Position numbers and translations under genes: made by a program. The notes under the pieces were generated by a model that saw only the letters and a program-made list of their open reading frames with translations, made no database searches and was not told the DNA's origin. DNA of 35,660 bases from an uncultured Acidaminococcus sp. (GTDB lineage Bacteria; Bacillota; Negativicutes; Acidaminococcales; Acidaminococcaceae), in assembly GCA_900554515.1 (NCBI GenBank), contig USHN01000010.1, positions 1 to 35,660 of the forward strand, read 5' to 3'. Numbering within the stretch: the first letter of the stretch is position 1; every line of letters starts with the position of its first letter. Positions 1-8,346 of the stretch are shown piece by piece.

Positions 1-25
1 TAGGGCTATGCCCGAAAATGAAAAA

Positions 26-44
26 CCACCCGCTAGGCGGGTGG
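26..44. terminator. Bidirectional-looking intrinsic terminator at the left edge
   Basis: A perfect 8-bp stem (CCACCCGC / GCGGGTGG) closes a 3-nt loop. Five A residues lie on its left, giving a U-run on the minus strand, and AT-rich sequence lies on its right. It probably ends a gene lying left of the window and insulates the pheST unit. Confidence 0.6.
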
Positions 45-84
45 ATCATTATTTATGTGCGGATTCTTTCGTTTTCAATCATTT

Positions 85-114
85 TTGACGAAGGGCGGGC
101 ATCTGTGGTATAAT
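85..114 (+). promoter_or_regulatory. Promoter of pheS-pheT
   Basis: TTGACG (85-90) and TATAAT (109-114) are separated by 18 nt. A TGG triplet just before the -10 makes it an extended -10 promoter. It sits directly upstream of the T-box leader. Confidence 0.8.
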
Positions 115-119
115 AACGC

Positions 120-340
120 CAACAATTTTATAGCTGCGACGAACAGGAGAGTACTTTCGCAGGAGCGCACAGAGAGTCCGGGCAGGTGGAAACCGGATGG
201 CAAGGGCGGGAGGAAGTTCACCTGGGAGCAGCCGGACTGAAACCAAGTAGGCCCGGCGCTGGCTGCGTTATCGGCCGCATGAGAAAAAAATAGGGTGGTA
301 CCGCGAACCTTCGCCCCTTGTGGGACGGAGGTTTATTTTA
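120..340 (+). promoter_or_regulatory. T-box riboswitch, Phe-specific (UUC)
   Basis: This leader senses uncharged tRNA-Phe and controls read-through into pheST. The diagnostic T-box AGGGTGGTACCGCG is at 292-305. Stem I shows the usual AGAGAGTCCGG-type element around 170-180 and a distal GGTGGAAACCGG loop. On the 3' side of stem I the sequence reads AAGTTCACC, placing the specifier TTC (Phe) at 217-219 followed by the expected purine. A 12-bp terminator hairpin with one mismatch (306-333) and a T-rich tail end just before the pheS ribosome binding site; the T-box bases overlap the antiterminator alternative. The 5' limit is approximate. Confidence 0.93.
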
Positions 341-355
341 TTGGGAGGCATGAAC

Positions 356-1378
356 ATGAGTGACAAACTGCAGGAACTCAGGGAAAAAATCCAAAAGGAT
401 CTCAGCGACGTCAAAAGCGTGGAAGACCTGAAAAATATCCGGGTCCAGTATCTGGGCAAGAAAGGAGCCCTGACTGCCATTTTGCGGGAACTGGGAAACG
501 TGGCAGCAGAGGAACGTCCTCGTATCGGAAAAATGGTGAATGAGGTGCGTGCCCGGGCCGAAGCTAAAATCAATGAGCAGATGAAGCTTTTGGAAAAACG
601 GCAGATGGAGGAGAAAATCCAGAATGAGACGCTGGACGTCACACTGCCGGGGCGGAAACCTGCCGTGGGGCATCTTCATCCCTTAACCCAGACACTGCGG
701 GATATCAAGAAAATTTTTATGCGGATGGGCTTTGAAGTAGAAGGCGGCCCGGAAGTAGAAACGGATTATTTCAACTTTGAGGCACTGAATTTGCCGAAAG
801 ACCACCCGGCCCGGGATATGCAGGACAGTTTTTACCTTACAGAAAATTTGCTGCTGCGGACCCAAACCAGCGGCGTACAAGCTCGTACTATGCAGAACCG
901 GGAGCCCAATACTCCGATCCGTATGATCTGCCCCGGTGCTGTGTACCGTAACGATTACGATGCCACCCACTCTCCTATGTTCCACCAGGTGGAAGGGCTG
1001 GTGGTGGATAAAGACGTGTCTTTGGCGGATTTGAAAGGGACATTGGAACTATTCTGCAAAGAGATGTTTGGAGATACGGTGCGGATCCGTCTGCGCCCCA
1101 GTTTCTTCCCCTTTACGGAACCTTCCTGCGAGGTGGATATCAGCTGCGTTATCTGCGGCGGCAAGGGCTGCCGGGTATGCAAAAATTCCGGCTGGCTGGA
1201 AATTTTGGGAGCAGGCATGGTGCATCCCAATGTACTGCGTATGAGCGGATATGATCCTGACAAAATGAAAGGCTTTGCCTTCGGGATGGGTGTGGAACGG
1301 ATTGCCATGCTGCGCTATGGCATCGACGATCTGCGGCTGTTCTTTGAAAATGATCTGCGGTTCATCCGTCAATTCTGA
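356..1378 (+). CDS. pheS: Phenylalanyl-tRNA synthetase alpha subunit
   Basis: This is the catalytic alpha subunit of the heterotetrameric (alpha2beta2) cytoplasmic enzyme that charges tRNA-Phe. The 340-residue length is normal for the family. An N-terminal coiled-coil arm (about residues 1-90) is followed by the class II catalytic core: motif 2 lies around FHQVEGLVVD and motif 3 around GFAFGMGVERIAML near the C-terminus. The start ATG at 356 is preferred because GGGAGG at 343-348 lies 7 nt upstream; the in-frame ATG at 350 would be only 1 nt from it. The gene is followed 17 nt later by pheT and both are governed by the upstream T-box. Confidence 0.98.
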   Translation: MSDKLQELREKIQKDLSDVKSVEDLKNIRVQYLGKKGALTAILRELGNVAAEERPRIGKMVNEVRARAEAKINEQMKLLEKRQMEEKIQNETLDVTLPGRKPAVGHLHPLTQTLRDIKKIFMRMGFEVEGGPEVETDYFNFEALNLPKDHPARDMQDSFYLTENLLLRTQTSGVQARTMQNREPNTPIRMICPGAVYRNDYDATHSPMFHQVEGLVVDKDVSLADLKGTLELFCKEMFGDTVRIRLRPSFFPFTEPSCEVDISCVICGGKGCRVCKNSGWLEILGAGMVHPNVLRMSGYDPDKMKGFAFGMGVERIAMLRYGIDDLRLFFENDLRFIRQF

Positions 1379-1395
1379 TTGGGAGGCAAGGGACT

Positions 1396-3834
1396 ATGTT
1401 AGCTTCAATGCGTTGGTTACAACAATATGTAGAAATACCGATGACGCCGGAAGAACTGGCGGACAGATTGACCAGTGTGGGTTTGGAAGTGGAACAGGTG
1501 CTTCATTTGGAGGAAGGCCTGGATGGCGTGGTTACTGGGAAACTGGTGAAGGTGGAAAAACATCCGCAGTCGGATCACCTCTTGATTTGCCAGGTAGACG
1601 TGGGCGAAGAAAAACCACTGCAGATTTTGACCGGTGCCCCCAATGTGCATGAAAATGATATTGTTCCGGTGGCACTTGCAGGGGCGCATCTGCCTGGCGG
1701 CAAAGTAATCCAGGACGTAAAAATGGCCGGCTACGACTCTGCCGGCATGTGCTGCAGTGCGGAAGAACTGGGAATTGATGCCAAACTGCTTTTATCGGAA
1801 CAGAGAAATGGTCTTTATATTTTGCCGGACACTACGCCGCTTGGAGTGGATGTAAAAGCCTATCTGGGACTGGATGATGTGGTGCTGGATATTGACCTTA
1901 CTGCCAACCGCAGTGACTGCTTTAATATGCTGGGCCTGGCCCGGGAAATCGGGGCAGTACTCCATCAGGATGTGCGGCTGCCCAAGCTTTCTACCCAGGA
2001 TACCGATGGCAGCTCCGTTTCCGCTATGGCCAAGGTAGAGATTCAGTGCCCGGATCTATGCAGCCGGTTTGCCCTGCGTCTTGTTAAAAATGTAAAGATT
2101 ACAGCTTCCCCGGAATGGATGCAGCGAGTACTGAGGGCTGTGAACATTCGTCCTATCAACAATGTGGTGGATGTAACCAACTATGTGATGATGGAACTGG
2201 GGCAGCCCATGCATGCCTATGATTATGACAAGGTGCAGGCTCATACCTGGATTGTACGCCGGGCGGCAGCGGGAGAGCGGCTGGTGACGCTGGATAACCA
2301 GAAACGGGACCTGACCCAGGATATGATTGTGATAGCGGATCCGGAAAAACCCATTGGCCTTGCGGGCGTGATGGGAGGCCTTGCCACGGAAGTGACGGAG
2401 CAAACGGTAAATGTTATGCTGGAAAGTGCTACGTTCTATGGCCCCAGCATTCGGCATACTTCTAAAGATTTGGGGCTGTGCAGCGAAGCCAGCCAGCGGT
2501 TTGAACGGGGCGTGGATACCATCCGCACCCAGGATGCGCTGGACCGGGCCATTCATCTGCTGCAGGAAATCGGCTCTTGTGAGGCGGTTCCTGGCGTGGT
2601 GGAAGATTATCCGGTGGAACAAAAACCGGTAGAGATTCAGGCCCTGCCGGATAATTTGCGGCGGCGGATTGGAACGGAAGAAATTTCCGATGCTACCATG
2701 CGAAATATTCTGGAAGACCTGCATTTTACTGTACAGGTACAGCCCGATGGTTCCTGGCTGGTTACGGTTCCTACCTGGCGCAATGACTGTACCTGCGATG
2801 CGGACCTGGCAGAAGAAGTGGCCAGAATCTACGGCTATGATAAGATTCCTTCTTCGTTGCCCCAGCTGGATATGGCACGGGGTGGACAGAATCCGTTGGA
2901 AGATGTGAAAGACAGCATCCGGGATTACCTGGCAGATACAGGGCTGGATGAAGCCATCACCTATACGTTTATCAATGCGGGGGATTATGACCAATTGTCT
3001 TTGGATGCAGCAGATTCCCGCCGGCAATCTATCCAGATTATTAACCCCATCAGCGATGATTTCAAAACCCTGCGCACAACACTGGTGCCCAGCCTGCTGC
3101 ATACAGCCGCCTACAACCTGGCACGGCAAAGCGACCGCGTAGCAGTCTTTGAAGTAGGACGGGTCTTTTTGCCAAAAGCGCTGCCGCTGACAGCCCAGCC
3201 GGCAGAAGTTACTCGTTTGGGTATCGTGCTCAGTGGCAAACGGAATGCACCGAACTGGACAGAAGCCAAAGATCTCTTTGATTTTTATGATTTAAAAGGG
3301 ATGCTGGAAGGGCTTTTGGATCGGTTGCATGTTACCGGTATGGAGTATAAAGCGTGCCAGGAAAAATTCCTGCATCCGGGCAAGAGCTGCACCTTGGTGC
3401 ACCAAGGCCGGGGCGTAGGCTTTATGGGGGCCCTGCATCCCCAGGTACAGGATCGGTTTGGCCTTACTAATGAAACCTTTATACTGGAAATGGATGTCAG
3501 TAGCTTTGTGGACGAGGCAGAAAAGGTTGTGCAGTTTACCCACATTCCTCAGTTCCCCAGCTCCAGCCGGGATATTGCTGTGGTGGTGCCGGAAAGTGTA
3601 CCAGCCTCTGACCTCATGGAAGAAATCCGGCAGCAGGGAGGAGAGCTACTGAAAGAAGTCCATTTGTTTGACGTGTATACTGGCCGCCAAATCCAGAGCG
3701 GATATAAATCCGTAGCCTTTACCCTGTCCTTCCAGGACCTGACCAGGACACTGAAGGATAAAGAAGTGGATGATACGGTACGCCAGATGGTCAAACATGT
3801 TCAGAAAAAATTCCAGGCCGCCTTGCGGGAGTAA
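1396..3834 (+). CDS. pheT: Phenylalanyl-tRNA synthetase beta subunit
   Basis: This is the large non-catalytic/editing subunit of PheRS. The 812-residue protein shows the normal bacterial domain order: an EMAPII-like tRNA-binding domain (about 40-150), the B3/B4 editing region (about 210-390, including NNVVDVTNYVM and the GLAGVMGG segment), B5 (about 405-475), a catalytic-like domain, and a C-terminal ferredoxin-fold anticodon-binding domain (last ~95 residues, starting FTHIPQFPSSSRDIAVVV). The ATG at 1396 has GGGAGG at 1381-1386. It is cotranscribed with pheS. A 357-codon antisense frame inside it is judged spurious. Confidence 0.98.
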   Translation: MLASMRWLQQYVEIPMTPEELADRLTSVGLEVEQVLHLEEGLDGVVTGKLVKVEKHPQSDHLLICQVDVGEEKPLQILTGAPNVHENDIVPVALAGAHLPGGKVIQDVKMAGYDSAGMCCSAEELGIDAKLLLSEQRNGLYILPDTTPLGVDVKAYLGLDDVVLDIDLTANRSDCFNMLGLAREIGAVLHQDVRLPKLSTQDTDGSSVSAMAKVEIQCPDLCSRFALRLVKNVKITASPEWMQRVLRAVNIRPINNVVDVTNYVMMELGQPMHAYDYDKVQAHTWIVRRAAAGERLVTLDNQKRDLTQDMIVIADPEKPIGLAGVMGGLATEVTEQTVNVMLESATFYGPSIRHTSKDLGLCSEASQRFERGVDTIRTQDALDRAIHLLQEIGSCEAVPGVVEDYPVEQKPVEIQALPDNLRRRIGTEEISDATMRNILEDLHFTVQVQPDGSWLVTVPTWRNDCTCDADLAEEVARIYGYDKIPSSLPQLDMARGGQNPLEDVKDSIRDYLADTGLDEAITYTFINAGDYDQLSLDAADSRRQSIQIINPISDDFKTLRTTLVPSLLHTAAYNLARQSDRVAVFEVGRVFLPKALPLTAQPAEVTRLGIVLSGKRNAPNWTEAKDLFDFYDLKGMLEGLLDRLHVTGMEYKACQEKFLHPGKSCTLVHQGRGVGFMGALHPQVQDRFGLTNETFILEMDVSSFVDEAEKVVQFTHIPQFPSSSRDIAVVVPESVPASDLMEEIRQQGGELLKEVHLFDVYTGRQIQSGYKSVAFTLSFQDLTRTLKDKEVDDTVRQMVKHVQKKFQAALRE

Positions 3835-3859
3835 TCGCGCTCCAATTCCCTATAAGCAG

Positions 3860-3889
3860 TGGACAAACGAGAGGATTTAGGAGTATAAT
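3860..3889 (+). promoter_or_regulatory. Promoter of secG
   Basis: TGGACA (3860-3865) and TATAAT (3884-3889) are separated by 18 nt in the pheT-secG gap. No terminator is evident between pheT and this promoter. Confidence 0.7.
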
Positions 3890-3919
3890 AATAAAATCTG
3901 AAAGGTGGAGGGAATTTTC

Positions 3920-4144
3920 GTGGCACTGAGCGTGTTAATGATTTTGGATGTAATTGTAAGCGTGCTGCTGATGGGTTCTATTTTGCTGCAGTCCGGTAAG
4001 AGCTCAGGCTTTGCGGGACTGGGCGGTGGAGAATCCTTGTTTGGCGGGAAACCGACGGACATGGATGAAGCGCTGTCCCGGTTTACTACGGTGCTGGGCA
4101 TTGCCTTTGCCGTGATCAATGTGGTCATTGCCCGCCTGCAGTAA
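3920..4144 (+). CDS. secG: Preprotein translocase subunit SecG
   Basis: This is a small membrane component of the SecYEG export channel that aids SecA-driven translocation. The 74-residue protein has two hydrophobic segments (about 3-22 and 52-71). Between them is the conserved polar loop LLQSGKSSGFAGLGGG, with the typical family ending FTTVLGIAFAVINVV. The GTG start at 3920 is chosen because the purine-rich GGTGGAGGG (3904-3912) sits 7 nt upstream; an earlier in-frame GTG at 3905 lies inside that ribosome binding site. It has its own promoter and terminator, then comes the est-rnr-smpB run as in Bacillus. Confidence 0.95.
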   Translation: MALSVLMILDVIVSVLLMGSILLQSGKSSGFAGLGGGESLFGGKPTDMDEALSRFTTVLGIAFAVINVVIARLQ

Positions 4145-4173
4145 TAGCAAAAGAACAAAAATAGGAAGCAGTG

Positions 4174-4206
4174 GTGGCATTGCCTTTTCAGGTGATGCCA
4201 CTTTTG
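4174..4206 (+). terminator. Intrinsic terminator after secG
   Basis: An 11-bp stem (arms 4174-4184 and 4191-4201, with two G-U pairs) closes a 6-nt TTTTCA loop and is followed by TTTTG. It separates secG from the esterase gene, although only 28 nt later the next ATG begins, so read-through is probably needed to express the downstream genes. Confidence 0.75.
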
Positions 4207-4228
4207 CTGTAGGAAAAGGAGGAGTCCT

Positions 4229-4963
4229 ATGCTGAGCGGGGGAGAAGGATATTTTTGGCCGGGCACCAGCGGCACGGGTGTTCTCCTGGTTCACGGGTTT
4301 ACTGGCACGCCGGCAGAGCTGCGGGAACTGGGGGAAATCCTCCGCAAACGGGGCCACACGGTACAAGGCCTATTGCTTTCCGGGCATGGCACTGCACCCA
4401 AGGAGTTGTGCAAGGTTCCTTTTAGCCAATGGGAAACACAGGTCGTGGAGGCTGTAAAAGGCTTGCGGCGCTGCTGTCATAAGGTTGTTGTGATCGGCCT
4501 TAGCATGGGCGGCCTTTTGGCACTTTATGCCGGGGCAAAAACTGCTGTGGATGGAATCGTGTCTATTTCTACACCCATCTATATTTACGACTGGCGGATT
4601 CATTTTTTGTGGCTGGCGGACCGGCTGCCCCACTGGGCAATTCCTAAGCGGAGACGGCATATTGACGCAGCGCAGCGTTTTGACGTAAGCTACCACTGTA
4701 TGCCCATCTACGGCGTGCACCAATTGGCAGCGCTTTTACGGAAGGTTAAACGCCTCCTGCCCCATGTTACTGCTCCGCTGCTTATTCTGCAGTCCAAAAC
4801 AGAACATACGGTACGGCCAGAAAGTGCGGAGTATATTTACGACAAGACCAGTTCCAAGAAAAAAACGCTTTGCTGGGTACCTGGCGCACGGCATGTGATG
4901 ACATTATACCGGGGGCGTATCAAAGTTTATCAGGCTATTTTGGCCTTTGTGGAGGAATCTTGA
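4229..4963 (+). CDS. est: Alpha/beta-hydrolase carboxylesterase (Est30/EstA-like)
   Basis: This is a cytoplasmic serine esterase of the family found next to secG and rnr in Firmicutes (Geobacillus Est30, Bacillus YvaK). In the 244-residue protein, the oxyanion-hole motif HGFTGTP is near residues 22-28, the nucleophile elbow GLSMGG places Ser92, and the terminal His is His222 (ARHVMT). By collinearity with the Est30 triad (Ser94, Asp193, His223) the acid position is Glu192 in SKTEHTV, not Asp. AAAGGAGGAG precedes the ATG. The stop overlaps the next start as TGATG. The natural substrate is unknown; the family hydrolyses short-chain esters in vitro. Confidence 0.92.
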   Translation: MLSGGEGYFWPGTSGTGVLLVHGFTGTPAELRELGEILRKRGHTVQGLLLSGHGTAPKELCKVPFSQWETQVVEAVKGLRRCCHKVVVIGLSMGGLLALYAGAKTAVDGIVSISTPIYIYDWRIHFLWLADRLPHWAIPKRRRHIDAAQRFDVSYHCMPIYGVHQLAALLRKVKRLLPHVTAPLLILQSKTEHTVRPESAEYIYDKTSSKKKTLCWVPGARHVMTLYRGRIKVYQAILAFVEES

Positions 4964-5379
4964 TGGATACCAGGCGGGAAAGAGATACCATGTGTTTTGG
5001 GTGTGGAGCGGATAACCCTATCGGCCTGCATATGCATTTTAAAACCGACGCTGACAGCGTGACAGCCACCTTTGTACCCCAGCCTGTGCACCAGAGCTAT
5101 GATGGGCGGATGCACGGGGGACTGATTTGCACACTGCTGGATGAAACCATGGGGAACTATCCCTATATGGTGGAGCACCGGGTAGCGTATACCGCTAAAA
5201 TGGAAATAAGGTATCGAAAGCCTGTGCAAATCGGGGAAACTGTCCATATCGTTGCTAAAGTCAAGCGAAGAAAAGGGCCGCTGCTGGAGCTTACCGGACA
5301 GGTGATTTTGGAGGATGGAACCATAGCGGCAGAAGCCGAAAGTAAAATGATGTATGAGGATAAGCATGAAACAAAATGA
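4963..5379 (+). CDS. PaaI-family hotdog thioesterase
   Basis: This is a small acyl-CoA thioesterase-like protein of 138 residues. The N-terminal CFGCGADNPIGLHM and the central HGGLICTLLDETMG (hotdog helix with the likely catalytic acidic residue) are typical of the PaaI/YbgC-like superfamily. The ATG at 4963 shares one base with the esterase stop and has GGAGG 7 nt upstream, so an upstream in-frame start that would add 31 residues inside the esterase gene is rejected. Its 3' end overlaps rnr by 14 nt. The context suggests translational coupling. The substrate cannot be deduced. Confidence 0.88.
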   Translation: MDTRRERDTMCFGCGADNPIGLHMHFKTDADSVTATFVPQPVHQSYDGRMHGGLICTLLDETMGNYPYMVEHRVAYTAKMEIRYRKPVQIGETVHIVAKVKRRKGPLLELTGQVILEDGTIAAEAESKMMYEDKHETK

Positions 5380-7693
5380 ATTGCAAGACCGGATTCTGGA
5401 GTATGTAAAAGCCCATCCGGCAGCTCCTTTGGCACCAGAGACCATGCTGGAGGCGCTGCAAGTTTCTGGTGAAGAAATGAAAGACTTCTGGAGGGCACTC
5501 CAGGAGCTGGAAGATACCGGAGCGCTGATTCAAACCCGGTATCATACCTACGGACTGCCGGAAGCCATGGGGCTTGTTACAGGTCGCTGCCAGGTAACCA
5601 GCAAAGGATTTGCGTTTGTGATCTCCACTGAAAAAACAGTAGAAGGGGATCTTTTTATCCCTGCAGGGTCTTTGTCCGGCGCCATGGATGGAGATACTGT
5701 GGTGGCCCGGGTAATGCAGGGCGCCTATGATGACCGGCGGGAAGGAAAGATTATCCGGATCTTGCAGCGCGCCCATACAAAACTGGTGGGGACATTCAGC
5801 AAAAGCGGAGAATTTGCCTTTGTTATACCAGATAATAAACGGGTAGGCCGGGATATCTATGTCCGCCGCCGGGACTTTCACGGAGCGCACAATAAGGACA
5901 AAGTGGTAGTAGAAATCACCACCTGGCCGGATGAACGGCGCAATGCGGAAGGGCGCATTGTGGAAGTACTGGGGAAACCGGGAGATATAGGGCGGGAAAT
6001 TTTATCTATTATTAAAGATAACGATCTGCCCACTGTATTTCCACCAGAGGTTCAGGCAGCCGCAGAAAAGGTGGCACAAACTATCAAGCCTAAGGAACTG
6101 CAGAGTCGCAAAGACCGAAGAGACTGGAACATCATTACCATTGATGGGATTGATTCCAAAGATCTGGATGATGCAGTCTATGTGGAAAAACAGGGGGACA
6201 ATTATTTCCTGGGTGTTTACATAGCCGATGTGAGCTATTATGTGCGGCCCCATACGGCGCTAGATAATGAGGCCTATGAGCGGGGTACCAGTGTGTACCT
6301 GGTTGATAGGGTCCTGCCCATGCTGCCGGTGGAACTCAGCAACGGGATATGCAGCCTGAACGAAGGGGAAGACCGTCTGACCATGAGCTGCGAAATGTTG
6401 ATTGATGGGAAAAACGGGCGAACGATTTCCTTCGAGATTGCCCCCAGTGTAATTCGCAGCCATCACCGGATGAATTATCCGGATGTGAAGGCCATATTGG
6501 TGGACAAGGACCCCTTGCTCCGGGAAAAATACAAGGATATCGTACCCATGCTGGAGGAGATGGCACAGCTCCAGGGCGTATTAAAGAAAAAACGCACGCT
6601 GCGGGGGGCAATTAACTTTGAACTGCCGGAACAGAAGGTCATCCTGGATGAAACCAACCGCCCTACGGCGATTGTACGGCGGGAACGTTCCGTGGCAGAG
6701 ATGCTTATTGAAGAATTTATGCTGGCCGCCAATGAAACTGTGGCGGGCTATATGACCAAAAAGAAAAGACCCTTTATCTATCGGGTCCACGATGTACCGG
6801 ATGCGGAGAAAATCCGGGATCTTGGCAAATTGATGTCTCTTTTTGATGTAAATTTAAAAACACAGGAGCAAGTTAAGCCTAAGGATCTTCAGCGTGCCTT
6901 GGATAAGATAACAGGGCGCCCGGAAGAAAAACTGGTTTCCACAGTGGCACTGCGAAGCATGAAACAGGCCGTGTACCAGGTGGAAAATATTGGGCACTTT
7001 GGCCTGGCTGCTCGGTACTATACCCATTTTACTTCGCCGATCCGCCGGTACCCTGATCTATTGGTGCACCGGCTCTTGCGCAGGCAGCTGGATGGGGAGC
7101 GGCTTACCCGGCAAAAAGCAGAAGACAGAACGCGCCAGCTGGAGCAGGCTGCCCAGCACTGTTCCCAGCGGGAGCGGGCCGCTATTGACGCCGAACGGAA
7201 AACGGTAGATTTAAAAATGGCGGAATATATGCTCCGGTTTGTAGGGCAGGAGTTTACAGGGACTATTTCCGGCGTATCCTCTTTCGGCTTTTTTGTGGAG
7301 CTGGAAAACGGTGTGGAAGGATTGGTCCATATTTCCAGCCTCACCGATGATTACTATGATTATCTGGAAGGGCAATATGCCCTGGTGGGGCAGCATCTTG
7401 GCAAGCAGTACCGGCTGGGGGATGAAGTGCGGATTCAGGTTCTCCAGGTGGATATCAGCGAACGCAAGATTGATTTTGTGCTGGCAGGACTATCCCCGGA
7501 AGCGATGGAGACCATGCGGCAGGATTTGTCCCGGCAGAAACGGACCAAAACGGGCATTGCAACCGGCACCTTGAGACATAAGACTACCGGGCGCAGCGAC
7601 AGTAAAAAGAAACATACCAATCATCTTCATAAAAAGAGAAGAAGGAAGAAAAATTATGGAAAAGGCAGTGAAAGTCATCGCAGAAAACCGTAA
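5366..7693 (+). CDS. rnr: Ribonuclease R (3'-5' exoribonuclease)
   Basis: This processive hydrolytic exoribonuclease degrades structured RNA and acts with SmpB-tmRNA in ribosome rescue. The 775-residue protein has an N-terminal winged-helix-like segment, cold-shock OB folds (about 65-210) and an RNB catalytic domain with the Mg-binding cluster DGIDSKDLDD (Asp260, 263, 266, 268 and 269). An S1 domain follows (about 620-705), then a very basic tail rich in Lys, Arg and His. The ATG at 5366 is favoured over 5354 because GAGGA (5356-5360) lies 5 nt upstream. The last 38 nt overlap smpB. Confidence 0.97.
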   Translation: MKQNELQDRILEYVKAHPAAPLAPETMLEALQVSGEEMKDFWRALQELEDTGALIQTRYHTYGLPEAMGLVTGRCQVTSKGFAFVISTEKTVEGDLFIPAGSLSGAMDGDTVVARVMQGAYDDRREGKIIRILQRAHTKLVGTFSKSGEFAFVIPDNKRVGRDIYVRRRDFHGAHNKDKVVVEITTWPDERRNAEGRIVEVLGKPGDIGREILSIIKDNDLPTVFPPEVQAAAEKVAQTIKPKELQSRKDRRDWNIITIDGIDSKDLDDAVYVEKQGDNYFLGVYIADVSYYVRPHTALDNEAYERGTSVYLVDRVLPMLPVELSNGICSLNEGEDRLTMSCEMLIDGKNGRTISFEIAPSVIRSHHRMNYPDVKAILVDKDPLLREKYKDIVPMLEEMAQLQGVLKKKRTLRGAINFELPEQKVILDETNRPTAIVRRERSVAEMLIEEFMLAANETVAGYMTKKKRPFIYRVHDVPDAEKIRDLGKLMSLFDVNLKTQEQVKPKDLQRALDKITGRPEEKLVSTVALRSMKQAVYQVENIGHFGLAARYYTHFTSPIRRYPDLLVHRLLRRQLDGERLTRQKAEDRTRQLEQAAQHCSQRERAAIDAERKTVDLKMAEYMLRFVGQEFTGTISGVSSFGFFVELENGVEGLVHISSLTDDYYDYLEGQYALVGQHLGKQYRLGDEVRIQVLQVDISERKIDFVLAGLSPEAMETMRQDLSRQKRTKTGIATGTLRHKTTGRSDSKKKHTNHLHKKRRRKKNYGKGSESHRRKP

Positions 7694-8123
7694 GGCAAGG
7701 CATGACTATACCATCCACGAAACCTATGAAACCGGCATCGTCCTTTCCGGCACAGAAGTCAAAAGCCTGCGCCAGGGCAAAGCCAATCTAAAAGATTCCT
7801 ATGCCGCCGTGACGAAAACCGGAGAGTTGTACCTGTACAATCTCCACATCAGTCCCTACGAGCACGGAAATATTTTCAACAAAGATCCCCTGCGGGACCG
7901 GAAACTCCTGATGCACAAAAAGGAGATTCAAAAGCTTATCGGGAAAACACGGGAAAAGGGGTTTACCCTGGTACCCTTGTCCTTATATTTTGCTCACGGG
8001 CTGGTAAAATGCAAACTGGCACTCGCTACCGGAAAAAAGCTCTACGACAAGCGCCGTGATATGGCGGAGCGTTCTGCCAAACGGGACATGGACCGGGCCC
8101 TGAAAAGCAGGAATCAGCGCTAA
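7656..8123 (+). CDS. smpB: SsrA-binding protein SmpB
   Basis: This RNA-binding partner of tmRNA is required for trans-translation. The 155-residue protein has the standard features: NRKARHDYTI at the N-terminus, GIVLSGTEVKSLRQG, the YNLHISPYEHGN segment, and a basic C-terminal tail that enters the mRNA channel (KRRDMAERSAKRDM onwards). The ribosome binding site (AGAAGGAAG, 7640-7648) and start lie inside the 3' end of rnr, implying coupled translation. No ssrA gene was recognised immediately downstream, unlike many Firmicutes. Confidence 0.97.
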   Translation: MEKAVKVIAENRKARHDYTIHETYETGIVLSGTEVKSLRQGKANLKDSYAAVTKTGELYLYNLHISPYEHGNIFNKDPLRDRKLLMHKKEIQKLIGKTREKGFTLVPLSLYFAHGLVKCKLALATGKKLYDKRRDMAERSAKRDMDRALKSRNQR

Positions 8124-8165
8124 AGAGGGAAAAGGGAAATATTGATTATTTGCTTATAAAATAAA

Positions 8166-8229
8166 AGGAACCCCTAGGAAGACCACTAGTCGCCAAGCTG
8201 GCGAAGCGTCTTCTCCTAGGACGGCTCCC
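8166..8229. other. Long imperfect stem-loop element of unknown nature
   Basis: This lies in the 283-nt gap between smpB and pta. CCTAGGAAGAC (8173-8183) pairs with GTCTTCTCCTAGG (8208-8220), with a 2-nt bulge. An inner hairpin CGCCA/TGGCG (8191-8203) sits within it, and an outer GGAACC/GGCTCC extension brings the stem to about 8229. No U-run follows, so it is not a normal terminator. It could be a small structured RNA, an mRNA 3' end stabiliser, or a copy of a dispersed palindromic repeat; the sequence alone does not decide. Confidence 0.5.
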
Positions 8230-8317
8230 ACTTAAAGTATATATAAAACACTGAGAATAGTCAAAGAAAAAATCCTACGTTGCTCATAGAGGGTATTTTA
8301 CAAACTGTAAATATCAA

Positions 8318-8346
8318 TAGAAAAGTCTTTAGGGAAGTGTTATAAT
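8318..8346 (+). promoter_or_regulatory. Promoter of pta
   Basis: An extended -10 TGTTATAAT has its TATAAT at 8341-8346. The -35 (TAGAAA at 8318-8323, 17-nt spacer) is weak. A 6+6 inverted repeat TTTACA-N3-TGTAAA (8297-8311) lies just upstream and could be an operator. Confidence 0.6.

Noticed and set aside
55..240. 61-codon plus-strand frame in the leader of pheS
   Set aside because: It lies across the promoter and T-box stem I, whose RNA structure explains the sequence.
2056..3129. 357-codon minus-strand open frame inside pheT
   Set aside because: It is fully antisense to a well-conserved gene, has a composition typical of a codon-bias shadow (His/Gln/Ile/Arg-rich), and has no ribosome binding site or recognised motif.
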